A DNA stretch of 64,000 nt from Photobacterium sp. JCM 19050 (GCA_001310455.1 BAXG01000022.1:1-64000), one strand, 5' to 3'. Shown: positions 35,678 to 46,260, numbered from the stretch's first letter. The notes: generated by a model from the letters alone, not told the origin. A program made the numbers and translations.

Positions 35678-35725
35678 TCATCTGAAAGCTCAGAGGATAT
35701 AAAACACTAGCACAAAGATTTCACG

Positions 35726-36193
35726 CTATTCCATTGCGGTCACTCGCACCGTGCGCTTAACGCGCATACAGCCGGAGCTGTCTGATGCTGTGCCGGAGCA
35801 GTTCTCGCTTTTGCAGATGGCATCACTGGTTATGGTGTACATGGTTTGTCCGGCCGAGCTTACTGCTGAGCACCCAAGGCTGACAGAGCATCCGCTGAAT
35901 CCTTCCAAGCCGGTATCAGCGCCTATATTCCAGGCAGTTGAGACCCCACCACACCCGGTGCCTGTACCGGTTAGTGGATACAGTTCAGCAAGCGCCTTTT
36001 CTGCACCACTGCTAGCTGCGCTGTAAGCCCGGATGCTCCAGACTTCAATCGCTGTACTGCGCGATGTTCGCCCCAGTATTTGAACCAGCGCCGCACCGAG
36101 CACCAGCATCCCGACGAGGATAAAAATCGATGTCATCAGCATTGAGCCTTGCTGGCTCCTGAGGGGTGAGATCAATCGTCTGTTAAGGGACAT
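35726..36193 (-). CDS. mshP: MshP, MSHA biogenesis protein
   Basis: 155-residue protein of the PilX-like minor-pilin accessory type. It has a basic start and one hydrophobic helix (about 20-40, LMTSIFILVGMLVLGAALVQIL) with QQGSMLM resembling a degenerate prepilin site. The C-terminal part has several Cys residues (CGG, CSVSLGC, CKSENC). Overlaps the end of mshO by about ten bases. Thought to assist minor pilin assembly; the detailed role is not known. Confidence 0.88.
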   Translation of the reverse strand: MSLNRRLISPLRSQQGSMLMTSIFILVGMLVLGAALVQILGRTSRSTAIEVWSIRAYSAASSGAEKALAELYPLTGTGTGCGGVSTAWNIGADTGLEGFSGCSVSLGCSAVSSAGQTMYTITSDAICKSENCSGTASDSSGCMRVKRTVRVTAME

Positions 36194-37015
36194 TGGCGAT
36201 ACTGACTTGGTGGTGGAACGTGAAATTTTGGCCGGAAATACTGAATTCCGGCTTTAACGTTATCAGAGCATTGCCGGCCGAACCCGCTGACTCCACGGCA
36301 AATATCCGGTTCGTACTGACATCATTAACCAACTGCTGGGCCATTAGGGATCCGGCTCCCATATCGCCGGGATCCGGCTGATTTGAGAAAAGCCCGTAAT
36401 TGGCATACCGGCGTATCTGCCTGAGGCTTCGTTGTAACAAAAGCTAACCGGGGTCTTTGCCACATAGAACCTTTGCCTTGGTGACTCACTGGCAAAGCGA
36501 AGGGGGGCACCACCAAACGTGATGTCATTGGTTTGGGGATCTGAGCCCTGCACGATAGTGTTTATCACAGCGCGGTTAACGCCACTACTGTTGCTGGCTG
36601 TGTATACCGATGAGGCTGAAACAGGGTTCACCCACATCATCAACCCTCTTGCTACTGAACCGGTAGGCATTATCACAGTGCCACCGTTACCTGCTGCTGC
36701 CGGGTAAATTGGCAGCGTAAGGTAACGTCCCTTCGATTCGATGGGCAAAAATTCAAGGCACTGCCAGTTGGCCCCTGTTTTAACACGGGCACTGTTCGGC
36801 ACGGCATCCCGGATTTCCCTGGTCAAACGGGCAATAAGAAAACGCCCTTCTCCAAGAATATTTTCTGTTTTGACCGAATCGGAATATATATCTCCCCCGG
36901 CTCGGATAATACTTCCGACAGAGAACGTAACGATTCCCATAATGACCACCACAGTGATCATCTCGATAAGGCTGAAGCCCTTCTGGTATCTGTAAGGAAG
37001 CGAAACTCTGCGCAT
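36183..37015 (-). CDS. mshO: MshO, MSHA minor pilin (frameshifted in this sequence)
   Basis: Minor pilin with a class III signal: KGFSLIEMITVVVIMGIVTFSVG, cleaved by the prepilin peptidase between Gly and Phe, with Glu at position 5 of the mature protein. The frame breaks at about 36420; one base restored gives EASGQIRRYANYGLF and 277 residues. The globular part is Ser/Gly-rich with PilW-like features. Starts at the last base of mshD. Confidence 0.88.
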
Positions 37016-37531
37016 CAGAAGTTACTCCTGATGGTATTAAACTTGAGCTCTTTGCCACCGGGAGTGGTTACGGTAATTGAAACCAGCTTTTGCGCTTTCG
37101 ATGTAGAAGGAAAGTAACGGACAGAAACACTGAGTTTGTAGTTTGAGTAATAATCCCGGTATTTCTCCCCGGATGCATTCATATCGGAGTTTTCGTTCAG
37201 CCCATTAAAGTCATCGACATCATCATAATCACCCCGGCTTTCAGAATCAGCCCATTGTGTCACTGCAGGCCAGTGAACCCGATACCGTTGAATCGCAAGC
37301 AGGTATACCTCCGGCAGAAGTATTTTCATCAAACTTTTTACCGCTTATCTCGTTGAGAAGGGAATGCGCCAGTTCAGCTGCCCGAACCTCATGCAGGGCA
37401 CTGCCTGCCTGTTTGGCTTGGGGGAAAAGCAGCGTTGTCATCAACAGGATAGCAAACCCGAACACCACGATGCCGACAACCAGCTCTATCAATGTAAAGC
37501 CCGGTGATTTTTCCCGGCGATTATTGGGCAT
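37015..37531 (-). CDS. mshD: MshD, MSHA minor pilin (frameshifted; start hidden by an artefactual fusion)
   Basis: Minor pilin with prepilin motif PGFTLIELVVGIVVFG. In the raw sequence it is fused in frame to mshC. Its own ATG is at 37531 (MPNNRREKSPGFT), overlapping the mshC stop by 11 bases once mshC is repaired. A second break at about 37249 needs two restored bases to join ACSDTMG to DSESRGDYDDVDDFNGL, a typical MshD stretch. Repaired length 172 residues. The exact residues at the second junction are uncertain. Confidence 0.84.
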
Positions 37532-38005
37532 AAACATACCCTCAGATTCAATCATAACGGGAAGGGTTTTATTGCCGGTGACAGTGATACAACTGGAAGG
37601 GGAACTGCAATTTAAATTGGTTTGACCGAAGGGAGAGAAGTCGACATTAAACGGGACGTTTCCACCATACCTGATTGAGATACCTCCGGGTAAACTAACC
37701 GCTTCATCCTGCCAGTTTACTGCGCCCGAACATATTCGCCCGCTGCGCGAGCTGAATTGCTGTATCCGGTAGCTGTCTGTCTGGACATCCACCCTGTAAC
37801 AACGGTCCGGGTTATTAAGGGCAAGAATTTGTGCATGGCGCAGCTCTGCAATAAACGCGTCCCTCGCACCATAAATATCAAAGTCGCCAAACCCACTCAA
37901 CCGGGGAATGGCGACCACTGAAAGGATACCCAGAAGCAGCACAACAACCACCAGCTCTACGAGAGTAAAGCCACTATCCTTGCGAGCTCCTGAAGTAAAA
38001 ATCAC
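37521..38005 (-). CDS. mshC: MshC, MSHA minor pilin (frameshifted near its end)
   Basis: GspH-like minor pilin. The prepilin motif SGFTLVELVVVVLLLGIL follows a short basic leader. The start is not an ATG: GTG at 38005 or TTG at 38011 both fit, with no strong ribosome site, so the true start is open. The natural end is recovered by adding one G at about 37538 (GAGGGTATG for GAGGGGTATG), which gives ESEGYVYAQ and a stop at 37521. About 161 residues. Lies 18 bases after mshA. Confidence 0.84.
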
Positions 38006-38023
38006 AATCAATCTTACAACTTG

Positions 38024-38482
38024 TTAGCAGTTATCCGCATGCAACACGGTTGTAGCGACAGCGGACGATGTAGCTGGCTGAGTATACTCAACAAAGCACT
38101 TAGAAGAATTAGTCCACTTAGTGTTACCTTTGAATGAGTACTTAATAGTCCCAACAGCTCCACTAGTGTTGCTATCCCAATCTTGACTCAATCCTGTTAC
38201 TGCGCTTCCAATACCTGCGGAAGTTGCCACCGGATAACCAAAAATAGTTGAGATTCCATCTACATCAGTTGCTGAATCATTGGACGTAACGCCTTCAATC
38301 GCAGCTTTTCCGTACACAACGCTTGAAGCTCCATCAATTGCCCCTTTGAGTCCCTGAAGTGCTGCTTTTTTCGCATCATCCTGGAAATTAAGGAACTTCG
38401 GGGCAGCGGTCACTGCAAGAATGCCAAGAATCACGATGACTACCACCAGCTCTATCAGCGTAAAACCGCCTTGCTTTCTCAT
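38024..38482 (-). CDS. mshA: MshA, major pilin of the mannose-sensitive haemagglutinin pilus
   Basis: Structural subunit of the MSHA pilus fibre. A six-residue leader (MRKQGG) precedes FTLIELVVVIVILGILAV; the prepilin peptidase should cut after GG, leaving N-methyl-Phe and Glu5. Two Cys near the end (KCFVEY and the final HADNC) likely form the D-region disulfide. 152 residues. AGGAGTG before the ATG is a strong ribosome site, fitting a highly expressed protein. Base composition is a little more AT-rich than the neighbours. Frame intact. Confidence 0.93.
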   Translation of the reverse strand: MRKQGGFTLIELVVVIVILGILAVTAAPKFLNFQDDAKKAALQGLKGAIDGASSVVYGKAAIEGVTSNDSATDVDGISTIFGYPVATSAGIGSAVTGLSQDWDSNTSGAVGTIKYSFKGNTKWTNSSKCFVEYTQPATSSAVATTVLHADNC

Positions 38483-38491
38483 AAAACACTC

Positions 38492-39082
38492 CTAATTTAA
38501 ATGAACTTCAATGCGGCCAATCGCCGGCCGGTAAGAGAAATAATGCCCATTGGTAGCACTGCTACTTCCGGAGTTTTCCCCAACTGTTTTTGATGCCAGT
38601 TGGTAGTAAAGACACCGAGGTGTTCCCCCCTCAATGTCTTTGGAAACAAAGTACCGGTAATTTCCGGATGCCAGATCTGAGGAGTTACGGGTCGAACGCG
38701 GCGGATTCTGCAGCAAGTTCTCCAGCATCTGCTGGCACTCCGTTGCTGTGACTGAACTTACGTCCGTAATTCCGTTTTCCAATGCAAACGGGTAACCATC
38801 CCTTTCACTGCCGTCAGATTCTGCTGACGTCAGGGTAAAGACCGTGCCGTCGTAGTTAACCTGATTGGTACCGGCTGAATTTTTCGGGCGGCCTGTCGCC
38901 TCCCATTGTGCCCTTGCTGAAAGCACTGCCGTCGCGAAACCACCCGCCATGCCTTCCAAGGCCGCAACCTTGGCTTCATCTGTTACCTGGATAAATCGCG
39001 GCAACGCAGCGGCGGCCAGCACACCGATAACAACAATGACAATAACCAGCTCAATCAGTGAAAATCCTTTTGAGTCCTTCAT
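38492..39082 (-). CDS. mshB: MshB, MSHA minor pilin
   Basis: Pilin-like protein of 196 residues with leader MKDSKG and mature start FSLIELVIVIVVIGVLAAAALPRFIQV. The globular domain has two Cys (ATECQQ and PRCLYYQ) that could pair. It sits just upstream of mshA by nine bases, as in Vibrio cholerae. Frame intact. Confidence 0.92.
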   Translation of the reverse strand: MKDSKGFSLIELVIVIVVIGVLAAAALPRFIQVTDEAKVAALEGMAGGFATAVLSARAQWEATGRPKNSAGTNQVNYDGTVFTLTSAESDGSERDGYPFALENGITDVSSVTATECQQMLENLLQNPPRSTRNSSDLASGNYRYFVSKDIEGGTPRCLYYQLASKTVGENSGSSSATNGHYFSYRPAIGRIEVHLN

Positions 39083-39097
39083 TTTTCACCTTTTGTG

Positions 39098-39589
39098 TCA
39101 TTTTTGCGGCGCGTCTAACGTCAAAAATTCGTTGATCATTATTCTCCCACTTTCATAGCGTAACGCCAGCAAATTTTGTCCAGAAAACTTATAAAAACAA
39201 ATGCTTTCATCACCTTTTTGCATGTAACTGTCAGCATTCATTATTTGAGGTGTATTTCTATCAACATTGCGGTTAAAAAGCCGCCAGGTTTCACCGCAAT
39301 CCAGCTTGCCGTTGTTTTTTACAACGGGTACACCGCTGGCTGAAAACCCGACAGTCATCCCATCAATGTCCATTTGCCCCGGCCTGCCATTTAGCTCCCA
39401 TAGCTCCCGTAAACTGGCGGCAGAACGGTACATGGTGGAGCGGTAAAGCTCGACGCTGACCCGATGCGCTTCATCGGAAACCCGATTGGTTTGCACCAGC
39501 AAAACCGCAACCAGAATAACGACCAACACCAGGAACAGGCCTGACACGAAAAAGCGCCGTTGTAGCTGCTCAAGCGCCGCGGACTGCAT
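39098..39589 (-). CDS. mshF: MshF, MSHA biogenesis protein
   Basis: 163-residue bitopic protein: an N-terminal hydrophobic helix (about 15-36, FFVSGLFLVLVVILVAVLLV) and a periplasmic domain with one pair of Cys (LDCGETW, SICFYKF). The start at 39589 overlaps the end of mshG by 20 bases. Function within the pilus is not well defined. Frame intact. Confidence 0.85.
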   Translation of the reverse strand: MQSAALEQLQRRFFVSGLFLVLVVILVAVLLVQTNRVSDEAHRVSVELYRSTMYRSAASLRELWELNGRPGQMDIDGMTVGFSASGVPVVKNNGKLDCGETWRLFNRNVDRNTPQIMNADSYMQKGDESICFYKFSGQNLLALRYESGRIMINEFLTLDAPQK

Positions 39590-40795
39590 CCAACATTCCC
39601 CACATAGGCAGGAAAATGCCCAAAGCCAGCAAAAGCACCATTGCAGCAACAATTGCCAACAGAATTGGTTCAATTCTCGCTGTCATGGTTTTTAAATCGT
39701 AATCCACTTCCCGATCATAGAAATCAGACACTTCCAAAAGAAGCTGATCTATTTGCCCGGTTTCTTCCCCAACAGAGACCATCTGCATTACAAGCGGGGT
39801 AAAAATGCCGGTTTGAGAGGCTGAAGAAGCAATGCTTCCCCCACCTTCTATACTTTGCCGCATCTCGACCAACCGGTTTTCCAGATACCGGTTTCCGAGT
39901 GCCTCGGCAGATAACTGAAGCGCCCTGTTAAGGGGAACACCCGCCTGAAGCATCAACGCGAATGTGCGCGAGAACCTTGATAACTGGCTCGATTCACTAC
40001 AGCGCCGACAATAGGAAACCGCAGACGCCAGCGATCCCAGGTCTCCTTGCCTTTGTCCGTATTGCGCCAGTTGCGGAAAAGTACCCATCCCAGCACAGAT
40101 GCGCCCAGCATGATGTGCCAGTAATTCACAAAGAAGTTGGAAGACGCGATGAGGATCTTTGTCGGCAAAGGAAGGTCGACGCCAAACCGGCTGAACATTG
40201 AGGCAAATTGCGGAATCACCTTAATGTTCAACACAACCATCGCAATACCAATGGCACTCAGCACGAAGGTGGGATAGCGCATCGCTGTTTTAATACGCCT
40301 GCGGGTTTCAATTTCCTGCTCATAATAGGATGCAAGCTGTTCGAGGGATTGCTCCAGCCGGCCAGTGTTCTCACCCACGGCAATCAGTGAGATAAAAAGC
40401 TCGGAAAATACCTTGGGGTGTTCGCGCATTGCCATTGACAGTGCCCGGCCATTTGCCAGTTCTGTAGCAATATCTTCCAGGGCATGCTTCAGAAGCGGGT
40501 GATTCGAGCTCTGGGTCAGGCCACGAATAGAACGTAACAGCGGCACGCCGGCTTTGGTCAGGCTGTAGAGCTGGCGACAGAAGATCACCAGCAGATCCAG
40601 TGGAACGGAGCGCTGGAACAGATCGCTGATATTAAGCGATGCGCTGCCTGCTCCCGAGCCACCTTTGCGTACCTCCAGCGGAATAATGCCTTGCTTCATC
40701 AACGCATCTGCCGCGGCGGTCTCGCTCTTTGCTTCAAGCGAGCCACTTACCGCTTTGCCCGATGCGTTCCGCCCGCGGTACTTATAGCTCTGCAT
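39570..40795 (-). CDS. mshG: MshG, inner-membrane platform protein of the MSHA pilus (frameshifted in this sequence)
   Basis: PilC/GspF-type platform protein on which the assembly ATPase acts. Two GspF domains are visible: the first with DLLVIFCRQLYSLTKAGVPLLR, the second with FSRTFALMLQAGVPLNRAL. Three transmembrane segments. The frame breaks at about 40000, between the two domains; one restored base gives 408 residues. It overlaps mshE by 14 bases and mshF by 20. Confidence 0.92.
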
Positions 40796-42520
40796 TTCCC
40801 GCTCCCGGTGCGGTTACCGATGAATGGGAATCCCCTTCACCAAGCAAGATCACCTCATCGAGGCTGGTAATTCCGCCTTGCGCGAGTTCCATAGCACTGT
40901 TGATCAACGGCTTGTATCCCTTGGCCTGCCGGGCCACACGGCTGAAACCTACTGCATCATTTCCGCGCAGTGCATCTATCATTTCCTGGTCCAGCTCCAG
41001 CAACTCAAACACACCCACCCGGCCCCGGTATCCGGTAAAGTTACAGGTCTGGCAGCCTCGTCCACGGACCAGTTTCGATGTGTCCATACCCGGGAAGCGG
41101 CTATGCAGCCAGCTTTGCTGGGCTTCGTCGAGCGTAGCAGGCTCTTTGCAATCTTTGCAGACCCGGCGCACCAGACGCTGAGCCATCACAGCCCGGACAG
41201 AACTGGCAACCAGATAACCGGGAGCATTCATATCCAGAAGGCGCAGCGCGCTGTCAATGGCATCATTGGTGTGAAGAGTTGAGAGCACAAGGTGACCGGT
41301 CAGGGAGGCTCGGAGGCCGATTTCCACCGTCTCCTCGTCACGCATCTCACCAATCAGGATGATATCCGGATCCTGACGGAGGAATGTCCGCAGGATCGAT
41401 GAGAACGTCAGGTTTATCTTGCTGTTTACCTGCACCTGGTTGATTCGTGGCAGCCGGTATTCCACCGGATCTTCTGCCGTAATGATCTTCTTCGATGCCG
41501 AGTTCAGTTCGTTAAGTGCGCCATACAGCGTTGTGGTTTTACCCGAACCGGTTGGCCCAGTAACCAGGATCATCCCATGCGGACGTTTCAACTGACGTCG
41601 GAAACGCTCCAAAAGATCCGAAGGCATCCCCACCTCTTCAAGGCTGAGAATACCGGCAGACTGATCAAGCAAACGCATTACGACCGATTCGCCGTACTGG
41701 ACCGGCATGGTGGAAACACGCACATCGACCGAATGTCCCCGTACCCGGATGTTAAAACGGCCATCCTGCGGGAGGCGCTTTTCAGAAATATCCAGCCCGG
41801 ACATCAGCTTAAGACGCAACACCAGCGCAGAAGCGACACTGCTCTCATTCAGCAGCGTTTCATGAAGGATGCCGTCGATACGCTGGCGGATTCGCAGGCA
41901 GTTGGAATCCGGTTCGATATGGATATCCGAGGCGCCAACCTGGATCGCATCTTCAAACAGGGTGTTGATGAGCTTAACAACGGTGACCTCTTCACCGCCT
42001 TCATCATCCAGGCCAAAAGAATATTCAGATGACGATGAATGCTCCGCTTCCAGCTGCTCAGCGAACGAAACAATTTCCTGGGTACGCCGGTAATAGCGGT
42101 CAAACGCATTAATCAGCTGATGTTCTGGGGCAATCATCAGCTCAACATTGAAATTACCCAGCAGGCTGAACAGCGATTCCTGTGCCGCCAGATCAGCCGG
42201 GTCACTCATCGCCACACGTAAGGTCTGATCGCGCTGGCTAATGATCATGGCCCGCAGACGACGGGCATGCACTTCCGGCAGCAGGGAGACCGCTTCCTGC
42301 TCCACCGTCATCCGGGAGAGGTCTATGAGGGAACATCGAGCTGCTGGGACAGGAAGCGAAGCAATTGATCTTCGCTGAGAAAGCCCATATCGATGAGCGT
42401 TGCACCGAGTTTGCGCCCTTTTCCCTGTTGGTTCTGCAAAGCCAGATCAAGCTGATCCTGGGTGATGATGCTTTCATCAACCAGCAAATCCCCAAGACGT
42501 TTTCTGAGTTTGACCTGCAT
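40782..42520 (-). CDS. mshE: MshE, extension ATPase of the MSHA pilus with MshEN c-di-GMP-binding domain (frameshifted)
   Basis: GspE/PilB-type hexameric ATPase that drives pilus extension. The N-terminus holds two adjacent copies of the MshEN motif, RLGDLLVDESIITQDQLDLA and KLGATLIDMGFLSEDQLLRF, which in V. cholerae MshE bind cyclic di-GMP. The ATPase part has Walker A GPTGSGKTTTLYG, Walker B DIILIGEMRD and a tetracysteine zinc site (CKDC, CQTC). The frame breaks at about 42324 (CCCTC for CCCCTC); repaired length 579 residues. Five bases after mshN. Confidence 0.94.
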
Positions 42521-42525
42521 AGCCG

Positions 42526-43771
42526 TTAACCTGTATTTCTCTGTAGTGCAGCTAACCGCTGCTGGATAAACTGTTGTGACTTGGCTGAAATCCGCCCCAA
42601 GGACAGCGCCTGCTGATAGGCTTCTTTGGCTTTTCCACCCTGCTCAAGCCTTTCCAACGCGATGCCAAGCCCCATCCACCAGCGACCGTCATAAGGTTCC
42701 GCCTTTACCAGCGCTTCATAGCTGCTAAGGGCAATGGTTGAATCCTTCAGTTGTTGTGCCAAGCGCCACGCACCGCGAGATATTCTGTCGATGCGGCAAC
42801 CGGGACGGTCTTGAGTGTCTGCAATGCCGCTTGTGACTGAGATTCGCTGACCAGCAGTTTTGCCAGGGTAAGGCGCACAAGGCCGTCCGGATCGTCTCGT
42901 GACAGACCTTCCTGCAGCACGTTCAGTGCCGTTCTGACATCCCCGCGCCCGTAATACAGCGATGCCAGGCGCTGTCTGATATCACGCCGGTCGGGTTGGT
43001 AATTAAGCGCGGTCTCTAAATGTTTAATCGCCCGGCGGCTGTCGCCTTCCGAGCGGTACTTTGTCGCTTTTTCCAGCTCAACATCCGCCAGTTGCTCCGG
43101 GCTGAGAGAAACCGTTTTGATTGTCAGGGCTTCGCTTTCGCTGATAACCGTCTCCGGTTTCGATACGGCTTTTTTGACTTCCTCGGCTGGCGCTTCAGCT
43201 TTTACAACCTCGTTGGCCGGAGCACGATTTGTGCCTTAACCGTGGTCTCAGGCTTTTTAGTCTCAACAGGCTTAACTGCGGTTTTCACTACCTCGGGCGA
43301 CTTTGGCTGGGGCTTGGTTTTTACAACCTCTTTTTTGGCAATCACTGCCGGAGGGGATGCTTTTTGGGGTTCAGCGTTTTCATTCCGGGTGACAGCCGCA
43401 GCTTCCTGGCTTTCAGTCAGCTCGACAGCATTTGCCTCGGTGCGTTTGTGGGTCGGGCTGACCAGAACTGGCAATTCTGCTATCGGTTCACTGTTTTCAG
43501 GCGTTATCTCTTGCGCAGCCAACTCGGCATCTTCATCAAAAACCGGCTCATTCATTGGCGGGGCTACAGGCGATGTATTTACCTGCTGGGAGGGCTCACC
43601 ATTCAGGTAGAAGTACCCCCCAGCCAAAAAACTCAGCACAGCTAACAATCCAACAACGACCATAGGCCGGCGGCTTGCTGGCAGCGGTTTTATATCGGCG
43701 GCTTTCAGATTTCCGGCCTGTTTCCCTGACTCAGGAGCCAGGTCTTTCAGCATTCGGTTCAGTTCACTCAT
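42526..43771 (-). CDS. mshN: MshN, TPR-containing MSHA protein (two frameshifts)
   Basis: Bitopic protein: cytoplasmic start (SELNRMLKDLAPE), one transmembrane helix (about 37-56), a long Lys/Pro/Glu-rich linker (about 60-200) and C-terminal tetratricopeptide repeats (for example ALSSYEALVKAEPYDGRWW). Breaks at about 43210 and 42766; between them the middle frame reads continuous TPR sequence (EKATKYRSEGDSRRAIKHLE). Repaired length 415 residues. It overlaps the mshM stop by four bases. Probably bridges the platform and secretin. Confidence 0.88.
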
Positions 43772-44613
43772 GGTTTACTCCACCCCCAAACAAAGGGGAA
43801 AACCACTTTGGGCTGTCGTGCGCCCAGCGTACCTTTTATGGCAACCAGTGCCGCCTTGCGGTCTACGTCCCGCCGTTGTGCGCTGTATGCGGCGATAAGG
43901 GCTTTGTGGCAAATCTGATTTATAAGCCTCGGGATCCCGCCGCTGGCCTGCCAGATCAGTTTGCAGGCAGGCAACGGGAACACATTGGCTGCGCCGGCGC
44001 ATTCGCTACGGTGAGAGATGTATGCAAAGGCTTCTGCCTGATCCAACGGCCGCAACTGCACGCTGAACGTGATACGTTGGCGCAGTTGACGCAAATGGTG
44101 CATCGCCAGCCGCTGCTCCAGTTCCGGTTGCCCGATTAACACAAGGTGAAGAAGTTTTTCCTGTTCTGTTTCCAGGTTACCAAGCAGACGAATCGCTTCC
44201 AGGGCGTCATCAGGCAGTGCCTGTGCTTCATCAAGCAATACAACCACCGACCTGCCTTCTTTTTTACGCTGAATCAGTTCTCGCTGGATGGAATCTGTCA
44301 GCAGCCCGGGATCCTGCGTGGTATCAATACCCAATTCTTTGGCAAGCGCCATCCGAAGTTCGCGCCCGTCCATTGCCGGCGTCGGGAGGTAAGCCAAATC
44401 CATTCCCTCGGGCAATTCCTGCATCAGCATCCTGCAAAGCAGCGTTTTTCCGGTTCCTACCTCACCGGTTACCATCACAAAGCCTTCCCCCATCGCAAGG
44501 GCGCTGAGTACGGTCTGGATACCCTCAACATGGGAAGGCTGGGCATGGAACAGCCCGGTATCCGGTGTCAGTGAAAACGGCTGGCGGTTATAGCCAAAAT
44601 AGCGCTCGTACAT
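43768..44613 (-). CDS. mshM: MshM, ExeA/GspA-like AAA ATPase of the MSHA locus
   Basis: 281-residue ATPase of the ExeA group. Typical start MYERYFGYNRQPFSLTPDT, Walker A GEVGTGKTLLCRML (about 50-58) and Walker B SVVVLLDEAQALP. It lacks the peptidoglycan-binding C-terminal domain of ExeA. Relatives help place the secretin across the wall. Three bases separate it from mshL. Frame intact. Confidence 0.92.
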   Translation of the reverse strand: MYERYFGYNRQPFSLTPDTGLFHAQPSHVEGIQTVLSALAMGEGFVMVTGEVGTGKTLLCRMLMQELPEGMDLAYLPTPAMDGRELRMALAKELGIDTTQDPGLLTDSIQRELIQRKKEGRSVVVLLDEAQALPDDALEAIRLLGNLETEQEKLLHLVLIGQPELEQRLAMHHLRQLRQRITFSVQLRPLDQAEAFAYISHRSECAGAANVFPLPACKLIWQASGGIPRLINQICHKALIAAYSAQRRDVDRKAALVAIKGTLGARQPKVVFPFVWGWSKP

Positions 44614-44616
44614 GAT

Positions 44617-46243
44617 TTACTCTTCCGGGAACCACTCAGTGATCAGGCGTCGGGAACGTTCAACTTCTTCCAGCCAGGTCTGATCGCTTACCACAGTCGG
44701 TTTCAACAAAATTACCAACTCGGTTTTGGTGTGGAGCTTATAAACGTTTCGGAACAGGTGGCCCAGTCCGGGCACATCGCCCAGAAGCGGAACCTTTGAG
44801 ACCTGGTCTGTCACCGCTGATTTCATCAGGCCGCCTATGACCACCACATCCCCGCTTTTCGCATGTACGATGGAGTCAGACTCACGGATGGTACTTTTCG
44901 CCAATGGCAGCTGGTAGGTACCAAACTGGGAACCCAGGTTGATTTCCTTGGTTTCGTTGGTCACATCCACCACGGTTGGGTGTACGTGGAGCAACACACC
45001 GCCTTCGTTGTCAATCTGTGGCGTGACATCCAGGGAGATGCCCGAGAAAAACGGTGTCAGTTCGATTTCCGGCGTTGATTGTGAGTTATCGCCGCTGGTA
45101 TCACTGCTGGATACGTTGGTTACGAAATACTCATCACCGCCGACTTTGATAATGGCCTTCTGGTTGTTCGCGGCCGTTACACGAGGCTGGACAGCACGTT
45201 GACATCGCCCTGGGTTTCCAGGAAGTTGAGCACGGCATTGAAGTTGCCGTCTGAAATTGTCAGGCTGGTTTGCCCACCGAGTTGAGCACCAACTGTGTCA
45301 GTAGGAATAGATGCTCCGGGGCGGGCGAAGCTCAACACTGTTCCGCCAAGAGACTTGGTGATATTGCTCCATTCGATACCTTGCTGGTAACTGTCACTCA
45401 GTGTCACTTCAAGAATCTTGGCTTCCATGATGACCTGGCGGCGCAGGCGCTTTTGCGATGCTCCAAGGAATGTGCGCACTTCACGAAGCTCGTTCGGGTA
45501 CGCGCGAACCGTTACCAGGCTGGCTTGAGGCGAAACCACAACGCTGCGTCCCTGTCCGGAACCAATCATCGCTGCCAGCGCTTTTCCAGCTGGTTCCAGA
45601 AGTCACTTTCTGAACTGGTTTCAATTGATGCCCCGCCGGTTGTCGAGCTGCTGCCACCGCCGGATCCGGAATCACCGCTGTCTCCGCTGTCATCGCCACC
45701 GTCTCCGCCCTCGGAAGAAATTGATCCGGTGGAAATCGTGGTCAGTGACGAGCCCTTACGCTGAAGCTGCAAGTAATCAACGGGGATGGTTTCGGTGCGA
45801 AGCGATGCAGGGAACACTTGGATGACGTTGCCATTCCGGATAATTTCATACCCGTAAATATCCGAAACAACACTCAATACCTCATCCAGCGTCACATCTT
45901 TGAGTGTCAGGGAAATGGTGCCCGATACCTCAGGGTGAATCACCAGATTGTACGGTGTACCTTTGATTAAGCTGCCAAAAAATGCCTGAGCCCCGACATC
46001 TTTTGCGCTTACCCGGAACCGGTTTTCCTTTGCTGCGACCGGCACAAATTGCTGCTCGCCGAAAGACGGCATCAGGTCGTTGGTTACATCAACGGGCAGG
46101 TTATCGAGAGGCTGGCGGCTTTGCTGATTAACCACTTCATTCAACGCGCCTTTTACTTCCTTTGGCTCACGGTGGCCCATATTGCTCGAGCAACCGGCAA
46201 GAAATATCAACCCCAGACTGAAAGCCCAAAAATTACGCATCAC
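44617..46243 (-). CDS. mshL: MshL, outer-membrane secretin of the MSHA pilus (two frameshifts)
   Basis: Forms the outer-membrane channel for the pilus. Lipoprotein signal with lipobox LAGC (Cys about 18), a secretin N-domain (FRVSAKDVGAQAFFGSLI), a low-complexity Gly/Ser/Asp linker (about 180-208), and the secretin core ending in VPLLGDVPGLGHLF. Breaks at about 45573 (AAGCGCTGG for AAGGCGCTGG) and 45182 (AGCCTCG for AGCCCTCG); repaired length about 542 residues. Follows mshK. Confidence 0.93.
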
Positions 46244-46260
46244 TCAAATTCGTCCTGTCA

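Larger units (their letters stand above)
35299..35725. other. AT-rich gap of 427 bp between mshP and mshQ
   Basis: The other MSHA genes abut or overlap, or (mshH-mshI) are 112 bp apart, so this gap is unusual. It holds an 11-bp inverted repeat (35358-35392) and a plus-strand open frame (35420-35677). I recognise no mobile-element ends or known RNA. A promoter for mshQ probably lies here, but no convincing -35/-10 pair stands out. Confidence 0.6.
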
